Positions 1 to 8,383 of a stretch of 64,000 nt of DNA are shown here, piece after piece. A program made the translations under genes and the position numbers. Numbering within the stretch: position 1 is the first letter of the stretch; every line of letters begins with the position of its first letter. The stretch comes from Streptomyces sp. NBRC 110028 (GTDB lineage Bacteria; Actinomycetota; Actinomycetes; Streptomycetales; Streptomycetaceae), in contig NZ_BBUZ01000036.1 in NCBI RefSeq assembly GCF_001417735.1, positions 1-64,000 on the forward strand. Reading direction: 5' to 3'. Below the pieces are notes generated by a model that worked only from the letters and a program-made list of their open reading frames with translations, had not been told where the DNA came from and did not search any database.

Positions 1-19
1 GTCTTTGTAGGCTGACGCC

Positions 20-676
20 ATGCGCTATGACATGGTCATCTTCGACAACGACGGGGTACTCGTCGACAGCGAGCCGATCTCCAATCGGCTCCTCGCGGGC
101 TATCTCACCGAGCTGGGCCACCCCACCAGCTACGAGGACTCCCTGCGCGACTACATGGGATCCGCCATGCACCGCGTTCATGACCTGGTCCTGGAGCGCA
201 CCGGGCAGCGGCTGCCCGCCGACTTCGACACCACTTTCCACTCCCGCGTCTTCGCCGCCTTCCGCCGCGAGCTGGAGCCGGTGGACGGCGTCGCCGCCAC
301 GCTGCACGGTCTGCGGGCGGACGGGATCCCGTACTGCGTGGCCTCCTCCGGAAGCCATGAGCGGATACGGGTCGCCCTGCGGAAGACCGGGCTCTACGAC
401 TACTTCGGCGAGGACCGCATCTTCAGCTCCGAGGACGTGGGCCGCGGCAAACCGGCCCCCGACCTGTTCCTCCACGCGGCGAACCGCATGGGCGCGACCC
501 CCGGCCGGTGCGCCGTCGTCGAGGACAGCCCGCTCGGGGTGCGGGCCGCCCTGGCAGCCGGGATGGACGCGTACGGCTACACGGCCATGACCCCGGCCGA
601 CCGCCTCCCGGGCGCCCGGGCCCACTTCTCGGACATGGCCGAACTGCGAATACTGCTCAGCTCTACCCACAAGTAG
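20..676 (+). CDS. HAD-family phosphatase (beta-phosphoglucomutase-like)
   Basis: A 218-aa HAD hydrolase of the subclass IA type, expected to act on a small phosphorylated metabolite in the cytoplasm. Seen: nucleophile motif DNDGV at residues 9-13 (Asp9 nucleophile, Asp11 general acid/base), a helical cap, ASSGS at 108-112, Lys144 in GRGKPAPD, and the metal-binding VVEDS at 166-170. All four HAD motifs are intact and the length is normal. The ATG lies 19 bases into the window, so its promoter is outside. It ends 25 bp before the MFS transporter gene on the same strand, so the two may be co-transcribed. The substrate cannot be read from the sequence. Confidence 0.88.
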   Translation: MRYDMVIFDNDGVLVDSEPISNRLLAGYLTELGHPTSYEDSLRDYMGSAMHRVHDLVLERTGQRLPADFDTTFHSRVFAAFRRELEPVDGVAATLHGLRADGIPYCVASSGSHERIRVALRKTGLYDYFGEDRIFSSEDVGRGKPAPDLFLHAANRMGATPGRCAVVEDSPLGVRAALAAGMDAYGYTAMTPADRLPGARAHFSDMAELRILLSSTHK

Positions 677-701
677 CGCCAGGGGCCTACGCTCCTCGGC
701 C

Positions 702-1943
702 ATGACGGATACGCGCCCGGGCCCGCGGCTGCGGCATGGCCGGGCCTCGCTGGCCATCAGCTTCTTCGTCCAAGGCGCGATCTTCGCACTGCTCGTGACC
801 CGGATACCCGCGCTGCAGGACCGCTACGGGATATCCGACGGACTGCTGCCCCTCTTCCTCGCCGCCGTGCCGGTCCTGGCCGGGGTGGGCAGCGTCACCA
901 CCGAACACCTCGTCAAGCGGGTACGGCCGGGACGGGTGCTGCGCGGGGTCCAGCCCGTCGTCTCGCTCGCCCTGCTCGCGGCGGGGTCGGGCTCGGCGGT
1001 GTGGCAGCTCGCCGTGGCGCTCGCGGTCTTCGGCCTCACCGTCGGGGCGCTCGACGCGTCGATGAACATGCTCGGGGTGAGTCTGCAACGCGCGTACGGG
1101 CGCAGCATCATGCTCGGCTTCCACGCCGCGTACAGCCTGGGCGGGATCACCGGGGCCTCGCTTGCCTGGGTGGGCGCGCACGGGGACCTGCCGCTGCCCG
1201 TGCTCTACGCGCCGCTGGTGGCGGCTCTCGTGCCCGTCGCGTTCGTCGCGGGCCGCTGGTTCGCGGACGACGCCCGCGGCCCCGGAGACGGCGGCACGGG
1301 CCCGGACCGCGGCACGGGCGCGGCGGGCGGCGCGGAGCACCGCGTCGTGAGCATGCGGCCGCTGCTGCCGCTCTGCCTCGTCATGGCCTTCGCCTACATC
1401 GGCGACTCCACGGTCTCCAACTGGTCCGCCAAGTACCTGGAGGACGTGCTGCACAGCTCCGATCAGCTGGCGACGGTGCCGTACAACGTCTACATGGTCA
1501 CCACCCTCCTGGGCCGGTCCTTCGGCGACCTCGGGGTGCGGCGGTTCGGCGCGGCCGCCGTCGTGCGGGCCGGGGCGCTGCTCGCGGCGGGCGGGTTCGC
1601 CGTGGTCGCCGCGGCGCCCGGCGCCTGGGTGGGGATGCTCGGGTTCACGCTGCTGGGGTTCGGGCTGTGCGTACTGGTGCCACAGACGTTCGCCGCCGCC
1701 GGGCGGCTTTTCCCCGGGGCGTCGGACGCGGCCATCGCGCGCCTGAACATCTTCAATTACGTGGGCTTTCTGATCGGTTCGCCGCTGGTGGGCGCGCTGG
1801 GCGGCGCGTGGAACTACCGGGGGGCGATGCTCGTGCCGATGGCCCTCGTGCTCGTGACGCTGGTCTACGCGAGGTCGTTCGGCGCCGCACCCGCCCGATA
1901 CGGTGACGGGCATGAGCGGCCGCGCACAGTTGATGTGGGATGA
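702..1943 (+). CDS. MFS transporter
   Basis: A 413-aa polytopic membrane protein. Many hydrophobic segments fit the 12-helix major facilitator fold, with a cytoplasmic Gly/Asp-rich loop near residues 190-215 dividing two six-helix halves. Ends of helices carry charged turns typical of the family (for example LVKRVRPGRVLRG near 68-80). The start is ATG at 702. The 3' end overlaps the first codons of the next gene, which suggests translational coupling to the AcuC-like deacetylase. Substrate is unknown. It resembles sugar or drug-efflux MFS proteins of actinomycetes, but this is family-level inference only. Confidence 0.85.
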   Translation: MTDTRPGPRLRHGRASLAISFFVQGAIFALLVTRIPALQDRYGISDGLLPLFLAAVPVLAGVGSVTTEHLVKRVRPGRVLRGVQPVVSLALLAAGSGSAVWQLAVALAVFGLTVGALDASMNMLGVSLQRAYGRSIMLGFHAAYSLGGITGASLAWVGAHGDLPLPVLYAPLVAALVPVAFVAGRWFADDARGPGDGGTGPDRGTGAAGGAEHRVVSMRPLLPLCLVMAFAYIGDSTVSNWSAKYLEDVLHSSDQLATVPYNVYMVTTLLGRSFGDLGVRRFGAAAVVRAGALLAAGGFAVVAAAPGAWVGMLGFTLLGFGLCVLVPQTFAAAGRLFPGASDAAIARLNIFNYVGFLIGSPLVGALGGAWNYRGAMLVPMALVLVTLVYARSFGAAPARYGDGHERPRTVDVG

Positions 1944-3084
1944 GCAAGTAACCGGATACGACTTCGGTGCCGGGCATCCGATGGACCCGGTCCGGCTCGC
2001 GCTGACCATGCGGTTGGTGGAGGCGTACGGGCTCGACCGGGCGGTCGGGGTGGTGGCCGCCAAGGCGGCCGGCGACTCGACGCTGCGGCTGGTCCACCGC
2101 CAGGATTACATCGAGGCGGTGCGGCGGGCCTCGGCCGATCCGGCGGGCGCGGACGGTTCGTACGGGCTCGGGACCATGGACGACCCGGCGTTCGCCGGGA
2201 TGCACGAGGCGTCGGCGCTGATCGCCGGGCAGTCGGTGGGCGCCGCGGAGAGCGTCTGGCGCGGTGAGGCGCTGCACGCGGTGAACTTCGCGGGCGGGCT
2301 GCACCACGCCATGCCCGGCGGCGCCTCCGGGTTCTGTGTCTACAACGACGCGGCGCTGGCGGTGGCCCGGCTGCTGGAGCTGGGCGCCGAGCGGGTCGCG
2401 TACGTGGATGTGGACGTGCACCACGGCGACGGCGTGCAGGCGGCCTTCTGGGACGATCCGCGGGTGCTGACCATCTCGTTGCACGAGCATCCGCGCACCC
2501 TCTTCCCGCAGACCGGCTGGCCCGAGGAGACCGGCGGCGAGGGCGCCGAGGGCTCGGCGGTGAACGTGGCGCTCCCGGCCGGGACCGGGGACGCCGGCTG
2601 GCTGCGGGCCTACCACGCGGTGGTGCCGGAGCTGTTGGCCGCCTTCCGGCCGCAGGTGCTGGTGACCCAGCACGGCGCGGACACCCACATCGAGGACCCC
2701 CTCGCCCATCTGGGCGTGACCGTGGACGCGCAGCGCGCGGTCGCGGAGAGCTGCCACCGGCTGGCGCACGAGCACGCGGACGGGCGCTGGATCGCGCTCG
2801 GGGGCGGCGGCTACGCGGTGGTGGACGTGGTGCCGCGGTCGTGGACGCATCTGGTGGCGATCGCGGCGGGGCGGCCGGTGGCGCCGGAGGCGGAGGTGCC
2901 GGAGGAGTGGCGGCACGAGGTGTACCGCCGGACCCGGCTGGAGGCGCCGCGGCGGATGACGGACGGGCGCGAGCCGCGCTGGCAGGACTTCGCCGAGTCC
3001 GGCTATGACCCCGCGGACCGTCTGGACCAGGCGATCCTGGCGACCCGCCGGGCCGTCTTCCCCCGCCATGGCCTGCTGCCGTAG
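1912..3084 (+). CDS. acuC: AcuC-type histone deacetylase-family protein
   Basis: A 390-aa zinc-dependent deacetylase of the arginase/deacetylase fold. Bacterial AcuC removes acetyl groups from lysines, notably on acetyl-CoA synthetase. Seen: the catalytic His pair GGLHHAMPG at about 128-136, the metal site YVDVDVHHGDG at 164-174, and a QHGADTH loop near 252. A GGGGYA motif near the C-terminal part completes the active site. I prefer ATG at 1912, because family members begin close to SGRAQLMWD. A GTG at 1903 in the same frame is an alternative. The gene overlaps the transporter by 32 bp. A role in reversible acetylation of acetate metabolism enzymes is family knowledge. Confidence 0.85.
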   Translation: MSGRAQLMWDEQVTGYDFGAGHPMDPVRLALTMRLVEAYGLDRAVGVVAAKAAGDSTLRLVHRQDYIEAVRRASADPAGADGSYGLGTMDDPAFAGMHEASALIAGQSVGAAESVWRGEALHAVNFAGGLHHAMPGGASGFCVYNDAALAVARLLELGAERVAYVDVDVHHGDGVQAAFWDDPRVLTISLHEHPRTLFPQTGWPEETGGEGAEGSAVNVALPAGTGDAGWLRAYHAVVPELLAAFRPQVLVTQHGADTHIEDPLAHLGVTVDAQRAVAESCHRLAHEHADGRWIALGGGGYAVVDVVPRSWTHLVAIAAGRPVAPEAEVPEEWRHEVYRRTRLEAPRRMTDGREPRWQDFAESGYDPADRLDQAILATRRAVFPRHGLLP

Positions 3085-3186
3085 GCCCCTGGGTCGCCAC
3101 GCTCTCGTACGCCAGTGTTAGGCCGACCGTGGTAACTCGGGGCGTTCCCCTTCGGGCGCGTACGGTGATCCAGCAGCATCGGTGGG

Positions 3187-4002
3187 GTGTTGAGTACCGC
3201 CGCGCTGCGTGCGCATCTGCTGGCGGCGCGGCTCGCCGGGCCGGTGACCACCAGCCGGGAGGAGAGCTTGCGCCGGTATCGGCTCTTCGCCGCCCGCGAC
3301 CCCCGGGTGCTGCTCGGCCTGGATCCCGAATACGACTGGTCCTTCACCGAATTGCTTCGCCTCATGGGGAGTAAATGCGGGGTTTCGGTCAACCCGGCCC
3401 ATGTCTCCGGTCACGATGTGATCGATCCGGAGCGTACGATCGCCGCCCTGCAGACCTTCGCGGACCGGCTCCGGGTGGCCGCCGAGACGCGGGCGCCGGT
3501 GCTCCTGGGCACCGGCCACCCCCACCGTCTCCTGGGTTTCTACGCCGCGTTGGCGTCAGCCCTCTCGGCGGCCGGATGCCCGGTCCTCACCCCGGCGGAC
3601 GGTAGATGTGTCGACATAACGACTCGCTTTGGCGTACGTACGTACCAGCTCACCTACGTACGGGGAGTCGCGATGGTGCGGGAACCCGGCGCCCGGCCGA
3701 CCGCGAGTGAGCCGGGCGCCCACAGTCACTCGCCCCTCCCGGTTCGCGTTGCCCTCGCCTGTGCCGCGGAGTCCGGGGGGCCACTTCCGGGGCTGGTGAT
3801 CGGGGACCACGGATGGGTCTGCGGAGCAGGTCAACTGGGGTTTGCCGCCATCGGTCTCGCCGACACCGACGACCCCGCGCTGTTCGTCGGGGAAGCCGAG
3901 GGACAGGTGTCCGTGGCCGTTCCACTTGATGACGCTGTGCGGTCTGGTTACTACCGGCCGCTTACTCGCTATGTACTCAATCGAGCGTGTCTGTCACAGT
4001 AG
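3187..4002 (+). CDS. Phosphatase-like protein, conserved in streptomycetes
   Basis: A 271-aa soluble protein starting at GTG 3187 (a TTG follows directly). Streptomycete homologues are often labelled simply phosphatase. Seen: a GTGHPHRLLGFY segment near residues 105-115, a glycine-rich GDHGWVCGAGQLG near 221-233, and GLADTDDPALFVGEAEG near 238-254. There is no signal peptide or membrane segment. It sits 130 bp upstream of the bdtA-like regulator gene on the same strand, an arrangement I recall as conserved. No catalytic mechanism can be assigned from motifs, so the label is weak although the gene itself is certain. Confidence 0.7.
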   Translation: MLSTAALRAHLLAARLAGPVTTSREESLRRYRLFAARDPRVLLGLDPEYDWSFTELLRLMGSKCGVSVNPAHVSGHDVIDPERTIAALQTFADRLRVAAETRAPVLLGTGHPHRLLGFYAALASALSAAGCPVLTPADGRCVDITTRFGVRTYQLTYVRGVAMVREPGARPTASEPGAHSHSPLPVRVALACAAESGGPLPGLVIGDHGWVCGAGQLGFAAIGLADTDDPALFVGEAEGQVSVAVPLDDAVRSGYYRPLTRYVLNRACLSQ

Positions 4003-4133
4003 GCGTGCGATCGCTACTCCTCTTCCCCACTCGCATCACCCGCCCCTAACCTGGGGATGAGCGCGCATGCGAGCAGGAGTCACCGGAGGGGAAGCCGGTG
4101 CCCGACATGTGCGGAAGGTTCAGGTGGTGTGTC

Positions 4134-4343
4134 ATGGCTGCTGGCGAACGGCCTCTGAATGAGGTTCAGTTTCTGACCGTGGCGGAAGTCGCCTCGGTGA
4201 TGCGAGTCTCCAAGATGACCGTGTACCGCTTGGTGCACAGCGGTCATCTGCCGGCGATCAGGGTGGGCAGGTCCTTCCGGGTCCCGGAGCAAGCGGTGCA
4301 TGAGTACCTCCGCGAGTCCTATGTGGGGGTGGAGTCCGCTTAG
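4134..4343 (+). CDS. bdtA: Excisionase-type HTH DNA-binding protein (BdtA-like)
   Basis: A 69-aa single-domain regulator of the MerR/excisionase winged-helix type. The domain runs through LTVAEVASVMRVSKMTVYRLVHSG and ends with GRSFRVPEQAVHEYL, leaving almost no tail. ATG 4134 is chosen because AGGTGG lies 8 bases upstream and related proteins begin with MAA. An in-frame ATG at 4098 would add 12 uncharacteristic residues. In S. coelicolor the equivalent gene (SCO3328) is a known target of the developmental repressor BldD. I did not find an unambiguous BldD box upstream here. The ribosomal protein bS22 gene follows 113 bp downstream, as in other streptomycetes. Confidence 0.85.
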   Translation: MAAGERPLNEVQFLTVAEVASVMRVSKMTVYRLVHSGHLPAIRVGRSFRVPEQAVHEYLRESYVGVESA

Positions 4344-4456
4344 GTCGACGACCCTCGGATTACGTGGTTCGCCCGGTGGCGGGTAGGCTGGCCCGATGTA
4401 GGTCGTGTGGGCTCGGACGCCCCGCACCGAGTGATTCGAAGTGAGCGAGGGTAGTC

Positions 4457-4555
4457 GTGGGCTCTGTTATCAAGAAGCGGCGCAAGCGGATGGCGAAGAA
4501 GAAGCACCGCAAGCTGCTCAAGCGCACGCGCGTCCAGCGTCGTAACAAGAAGTAA
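4457..4555 (+). CDS. 30S ribosomal protein bS22 (AURKAIP1/COX24 family)
   Basis: A 32-aa, extremely basic protein: GTG start at 4457, TAA stop at 4553-4555. The sequence begins GSVIKKRRKRM, continues KKKHRKLLKRTR and ends with NKK. This matches the actinobacterial small-subunit protein bS22 (mycobacterial versions are about 33 aa), related to mitochondrial AURKAIP1/mS38. About half its residues are Lys or Arg and there is no hydrophobic core, as expected for a peptide threaded into rRNA. The start is fixed by the conserved N-terminus. A perfect hairpin terminator begins 22 bp after the stop codon. It is shorter than the usual gene-calling cutoff and easily missed. Confidence 0.92.
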   Translation: MGSVIKKRRKRMAKKKHRKLLKRTRVQRRNKK

Positions 4556-4577
4556 CACCAGCGACGCTGTGTTCGTC

Positions 4578-4612
4578 CCGCAGCCCTTCCACCCATGGTG
4601 GAAGGGCTGCGG
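4578..4612 (+). terminator. Intrinsic terminator after bS22
   Basis: Perfect 16-bp stem (4578-4593 with 4597-4612) around a 3-base loop, 22 bp downstream of the bS22 stop codon. There is no long T run, as is common in Streptomyces. It separates the bS22 gene from the epimerase gene. Confidence 0.8.
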
Positions 4613-4754
4613 TGCGTGTGGCTGAGGCCCCGGCTCAAAACGTCGTACCGTGCGGCGAGTGGTCATCACAGCGCAACATCGACCCGTTACGGTGGTCCGC
4701 ACAGCCCAGCTCGACAGCCCAGCTCGGACGAGGGTGGGAAGGAAGGCGCTGATC

Positions 4755-5798
4755 TTGGGAAAGGTCGTGCTCGTCACCGGAGTCGCCCGCCGGCTGGGGG
4801 GCCGCTTCGTACGGCGCATACAGCGCGAGCCGGACGTCGACCGGGTCATCGGGGTGGACGCGGTCGCTCCCGAACACCAGCTGGGCGGAGCCGATTTCGT
4901 CCGGGCCGACATCCGCCACCCCACGATCGGAAAGCTCCTCGCCGAATTCGGCGTCGACACCGTCGTCCACATGGACATCAACGGCACCCCGCTCGGCGCC
5001 CGCGGCAACCGCACCTCGGTCAAGGAAACCAACGTCATCGGCACCATGCAGCTGCTCGGCGCCTGCCAGAAGGCGCCGTCGGTGAAGCGGCTGGTGGTGA
5101 AGTCCAGCACCAGCGTGTACGGCTCCGCGCCCCGCGACCCCGCCGTCTTCGGCGAGACGACCCCGCCCAAGTCGCTGCCGAGCGGTGGCTTCGCCAAGGA
5201 CACCGTCGAGGTCGAGGGGTACGTACGCGGCTTCGCCCGGCGCCGCCCCGACGTCGCGGTGTGCGTGCTGCGCTTCGCCAACATCCTCGGACCGTGCGCG
5301 GACTCCCCGCTCGCCGAGTACTTCGCCCTGCCGGTGCTGCCCACCGTCATCGGCTACGACCCGCGGCTGCAGTTCGTCCACGAGAAGGACGCCCTGGAGG
5401 TGCTGCGGATCGCCGCCTCCGAGCCGCGCCGCTCCACGCTCAACAGCGGCACGTTCAACATCGCGGGCGACGGGGTGCTGCTGCTCTCCCAGGCCGCCCG
5501 GCGCCTGGGCCGCCCCACCCTGCCGCTGCTGCTGCCGACCCTCCGGTGGGCCCGCACCGCGCTGCGCTCCCTCGGCATCACCGACTTCTCGCCCGAGCAG
5601 ATCCGGCTGCTCACCCACGGCCGGGTGGTGGCCACGACCCAGATGCGCGAGACCCTGGGATTCGAACCCGAATACACCACCGCCGGCGCCTTCGCGGACT
5701 ACGCGCACAGCCGCGGTCCCGGGCTGCTCCCGCCCGAGACCCTCGCCCGTACCATCGACCGGCTCGGCGCCCTGCTGCCCGCCGGCGCCCAGAAATGA
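4755..5798 (+). CDS. NAD-dependent epimerase/dehydratase family protein
   Basis: A 347-aa extended SDR. The TTG start at 4755 places the Rossmann motif immediately at the N-terminus (VLVTGVARRLGG, residues 4-15), with GGAAGG 8-12 bases upstream. An in-frame ATG at 4650 would add 35 residues with no family support. Further features: acidic strand VIGVDAV near 32, substrate-loop VKSSTSVYGSAP, and NILGPCADSPL. The catalytic YxxxK is not obvious: FAKDTVEVEGYVRGFA is the corresponding stretch, so activity may differ from classical epimerases. It overlaps the acyltransferase reading frame upstream of its start. The conserved pairing with an acyltransferase suggests a role in cell-envelope metabolism (inference). 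Confidence 0.82.
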   Translation: MGKVVLVTGVARRLGGRFVRRIQREPDVDRVIGVDAVAPEHQLGGADFVRADIRHPTIGKLLAEFGVDTVVHMDINGTPLGARGNRTSVKETNVIGTMQLLGACQKAPSVKRLVVKSSTSVYGSAPRDPAVFGETTPPKSLPSGGFAKDTVEVEGYVRGFARRRPDVAVCVLRFANILGPCADSPLAEYFALPVLPTVIGYDPRLQFVHEKDALEVLRIAASEPRRSTLNSGTFNIAGDGVLLLSQAARRLGRPTLPLLLPTLRWARTALRSLGITDFSPEQIRLLTHGRVVATTQMRETLGFEPEYTTAGAFADYAHSRGPGLLPPETLARTIDRLGALLPAGAQK

Positions 5799-5812
5799 GG
5801 AGCGCGTCCACC

Positions 5813-6856
5813 ATGGCGGATGCCAAGGTCATTCCGTTCGGTGAGGAACCCCGGTCCCGGCGGAAGGGACCGCGCGCGGGCCGTTCGAACCGGTCCCAGG
5901 GTCCGCTGAAGCCCGTACCGCAGCAGCGCGACGAGGAGCTGGAGCACCACCCCGAGACCTCCGCGGCCTCCGTCCCGCCACCGCCCCCGCACCCGCCGAA
6001 GCGGGCGCAGGGCGGCGGTGACTGGGAGCGCAAGCTCGCCCACGGGCTGAGCTTCCTGCGCCGCCGGATCACCGGCGAGTACGAGGTCGACGACTTCGGC
6101 TACGACGAGGACCTGACCGACCAGGTGCTGATGTCGATGCTCCGCCCGATGTACGAGAAGTACTTCCGGGTCGAGGTGAAGGGCATCGAGAACATCCCGG
6201 AGGAGGGCGGCGCGCTCGTGGTCGCCAACCACTCCGGGGTGCTGCCGCTGGACGGGCTGATGCTCCAGGTCGCGGTGCACGACAACCACCCGGCCCAGCG
6301 CCATCTGCGGCTGCTCGCCGCCGACCTGGTCTTCGTGCTGCCGGTCATCAACGAACTGGCGCGCAAGGCCGGTCACACCCTCGCCTGCTCCGAGGACGCC
6401 CAGCTGCTGCTGGAGCGCGGCGAGGTCGTCGGGGTGATGCCGGAGGGCTTCAAGGGCATTGGCAAGCCGTTCGCGGACCGGTACAAGCTGCAGCGGTTCG
6501 GGCGGGGCGGCTTCGTCTCGACGGCGCTGCGCGCCGGGGCGCCGATCGTGCCGTGCTCGATCGTGGGCGCGGAGGAGATCTATCCGATGGTCGGGAACGC
6601 GAAGACGCTCGCCCGGCTGCTGGGGATCCCGTACTTTCCGATCACGCCGACGTTCCCGCTGCTCGGACCGTTGGGGGCGGTGCCGCTGCCGACGAAGTGG
6701 ACGATCCAGTTCGGTGAGCCCATCCCGACGGACGGGTATCCCCCGGAGGCCGCGGACGATCCGATGCTGATGTTCAACCTGACGGACCAGGTCAGGGAAA
6801 CGATCCAGCACACGCTGTACAAGCTGCTGGTGCAGCGCCGCTCGGTGTTCTTCTGA
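5813..6856 (+). CDS. 1-acyl-sn-glycerol-3-phosphate acyltransferase-like (PlsC family) protein
   Basis: A 347-aa protein with a Pro/Arg-rich, probably disordered N-terminal 75 residues followed by a PlsC-type domain. The catalytic NHxxxxxxD-type motif is NHSGVLPLD (residues 139-147) and the substrate-phosphate motif is MPEGFKG (209-215). ATG 5813 has GAGGAG 10 bases upstream. The ATG at 5795, overlapping the epimerase stop as ATGA, is a possible coupled start adding six residues. These enzymes move acyl chains from acyl-CoA or acyl-ACP onto glycerophospholipid precursors at the membrane. A bidirectional hairpin follows, facing the convergent rsbN gene. Confidence 0.88.
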   Translation: MADAKVIPFGEEPRSRRKGPRAGRSNRSQGPLKPVPQQRDEELEHHPETSAASVPPPPPHPPKRAQGGGDWERKLAHGLSFLRRRITGEYEVDDFGYDEDLTDQVLMSMLRPMYEKYFRVEVKGIENIPEEGGALVVANHSGVLPLDGLMLQVAVHDNHPAQRHLRLLAADLVFVLPVINELARKAGHTLACSEDAQLLLERGEVVGVMPEGFKGIGKPFADRYKLQRFGRGGFVSTALRAGAPIVPCSIVGAEEIYPMVGNAKTLARLLGIPYFPITPTFPLLGPLGAVPLPTKWTIQFGEPIPTDGYPPEAADDPMLMFNLTDQVRETIQHTLYKLLVQRRSVFF

Positions 6857-6883
6857 GTTCGCTGTTCTCTTGAGGGGCGGCCT

Positions 6884-6914
6884 TCGGGTCCGGCGGCGGG
6901 GCCGCCGGACCCGA
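6884..6914. terminator. Bidirectional hairpin between acyltransferase and rsbN
   Basis: Perfect 14-bp GC-rich stem (6884-6897 with 6901-6914) and a 3-base loop, located between two convergent genes. It ends 6 bp before the rsbN stop codon and could terminate transcription from both sides. Confidence 0.7.
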
Positions 6915-6919
6915 TACGG

Positions 6920-8170
6920 CTACCTCGTGCCGTCGCCGTCGAGACCGAGCCCCGGCAGCAGGTCGGGCAGCAGCGGCGGGATGGTGATGTCCGGCTGGGA
7001 CGGCTTGCCGCCGCCCGCTTCGCCCTTGCCCGCGGACGGGCTCGGCGACGCCGCGCCGGTCGGCGGGTCCAGCAGACCGCCGGCGCCGCCCACCAGACCC
7101 TGCTCCTCGGGGTCGGCCGACGCCGACGGGTGCGGCTTGGCGGAGGCGTCACCGGGGCGGCTGTGGTTCGGGGCGGCCGGGGAGGACGCCGCCTGGCCAC
7201 GCTCCGGCTCCACCGCGCCGGGGCGCGGCGGCAGCTCACCGCTCGACTGGCCGGACGGCCCGTGCTGGTCCCCGGTGGAGGGCAGCAGCGAGCGCAGCGG
7301 ACCGACCTCATCGTCTATGGCGTCGAAGACCGAGCTGACCTGCTGGCCGACGTCCATGAGCTGGACCGGCAGCTGCTCGCGCAACCGGCTCCAGCCCTCG
7401 CGGTGCGCCGTGGCGAAGGTGGACAGCTCCCGCATCGCGCCGAGCGAGCCGTCCCGTTTGTAGACCTGGCGCAGCAGCCGGTGGCCCTCGGAGGCGTCAT
7501 GGCGCATCCCGGACAGGGCCCGGCGGATCTCGCCGAGCTGCTCGTGGTCGAGGTCGCCGGAGCGGGTCCGCTCCATCAGCCGACGGGCCTCGCCCAGCCG
7601 GGTGGACGCCTGGTCCAGATAGATCCGGCCGCGGTCGGCGTCGCCGTCGGCCATCTCCAGCTTCAGGTCCTCCATGCCCCGCTTGACCCCGTAGAGGGTG
7701 TCGCCCGGGAGCGCGTCGGAACTGGCCGCGGCGACCCCGCCGAACGCGCCCGCCGCGACTCCCACGGTGAGCCCCCCGGCCGCGAGCCCCTTGGACCAGC
7801 GGGAGCGGGGCCGGAGTCTGGCCACCGGGGGTTTCGCCCGGTGGGCACCGCTGCTGCGGCGGCGCTGCTCGGGGACGCGGGACGCGCCGTCCGCGAAGGC
7901 GGCCTCCATGGCGGCGATCAGCTGGGCCCGCTGGGTCGTTTTGACGTCGGCGGACAGTGTCGGCTTCGGCAGCTCGCCGAGCTGCCGGGTCAGGCCCATC
8001 AGCCGCTGCTCGCCGGGGTTGTCCGCGGTGGGGCCGGACGGTTCGGCCCCGGTCGCGGTCGCCCCGGTCGTGTCCTGGGACGCCTGGTGCCGGCTCTCCA
8101 GCGCCTCCAGGGCCTCCAGCGCCTCGGCGAAGGCGTTCGCCCGCCGGTGCGCCGATACGTTCGCGATCAC
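6920..8170 (-). CDS. rsbN: Anti-sigma factor RsbN with DUF5667 domain
   Basis: A 416-aa membrane-anchored anti-sigma factor, encoded directly downstream of bldN. The GTG start (complement of 8168-8170) has a perfect AGGAGG 8 bases upstream. Layout: a cytoplasmic anti-sigma region (about 1-125) with an Ala/Glu/Leu-rich first helix, one transmembrane segment (about 128-150, Gly/Ala/Val-rich), a DUF5667 helical domain (about 151-265), then a Pro/Ser/Gly-rich extracytoplasmic tail to the end. In S. coelicolor and S. venezuelae RsbN sequesters sigma-BldN and delays aerial development. Family knowledge supports the name; the neighbour and the single membrane helix are seen here. Confidence 0.9.
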   Translation of the reverse strand: MIANVSAHRRANAFAEALEALEALESRHQASQDTTGATATGAEPSGPTADNPGEQRLMGLTRQLGELPKPTLSADVKTTQRAQLIAAMEAAFADGASRVPEQRRRSSGAHRAKPPVARLRPRSRWSKGLAAGGLTVGVAAGAFGGVAAASSDALPGDTLYGVKRGMEDLKLEMADGDADRGRIYLDQASTRLGEARRLMERTRSGDLDHEQLGEIRRALSGMRHDASEGHRLLRQVYKRDGSLGAMRELSTFATAHREGWSRLREQLPVQLMDVGQQVSSVFDAIDDEVGPLRSLLPSTGDQHGPSGQSSGELPPRPGAVEPERGQAASSPAAPNHSRPGDASAKPHPSASADPEEQGLVGGAGGLLDPPTGAASPSPSAGKGEAGGGKPSQPDITIPPLLPDLLPGLGLDGDGTR

Positions 8171-8383
8171 GGGCGGCACCTCCTCTTCTCGTGACGGTCG
8201 ACTCCCCAGGACACCTGGAGGTTCCGTGCCATGCGCGCGTCCACCCGATCGAGTGAGGGGACTACGGGCAGGGTACGACCGCGAGGCGCCTGCACCTCCC
8301 ACAACGAGCGGCGCGGCACAGGGGTTACGCCCTCCCGATGATCGGACCACACGCCGCGCCCGCGCTTCCGGGGTTCCAGCGGG

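Noticed and set aside
687..3100. Long minus-strand frames opposite the MFS and AcuC genes.
   Set aside because: They are Arg/Pro/Gly-rich shadows of plus-strand genes with clear domains.
4595..5812. N-terminal extension of the acyltransferase frame through the whole epimerase gene.
   Set aside because: The extension is Arg/Pro-rich antipode of the epimerase frame; a good ribosome site and family length support the start at 5813.
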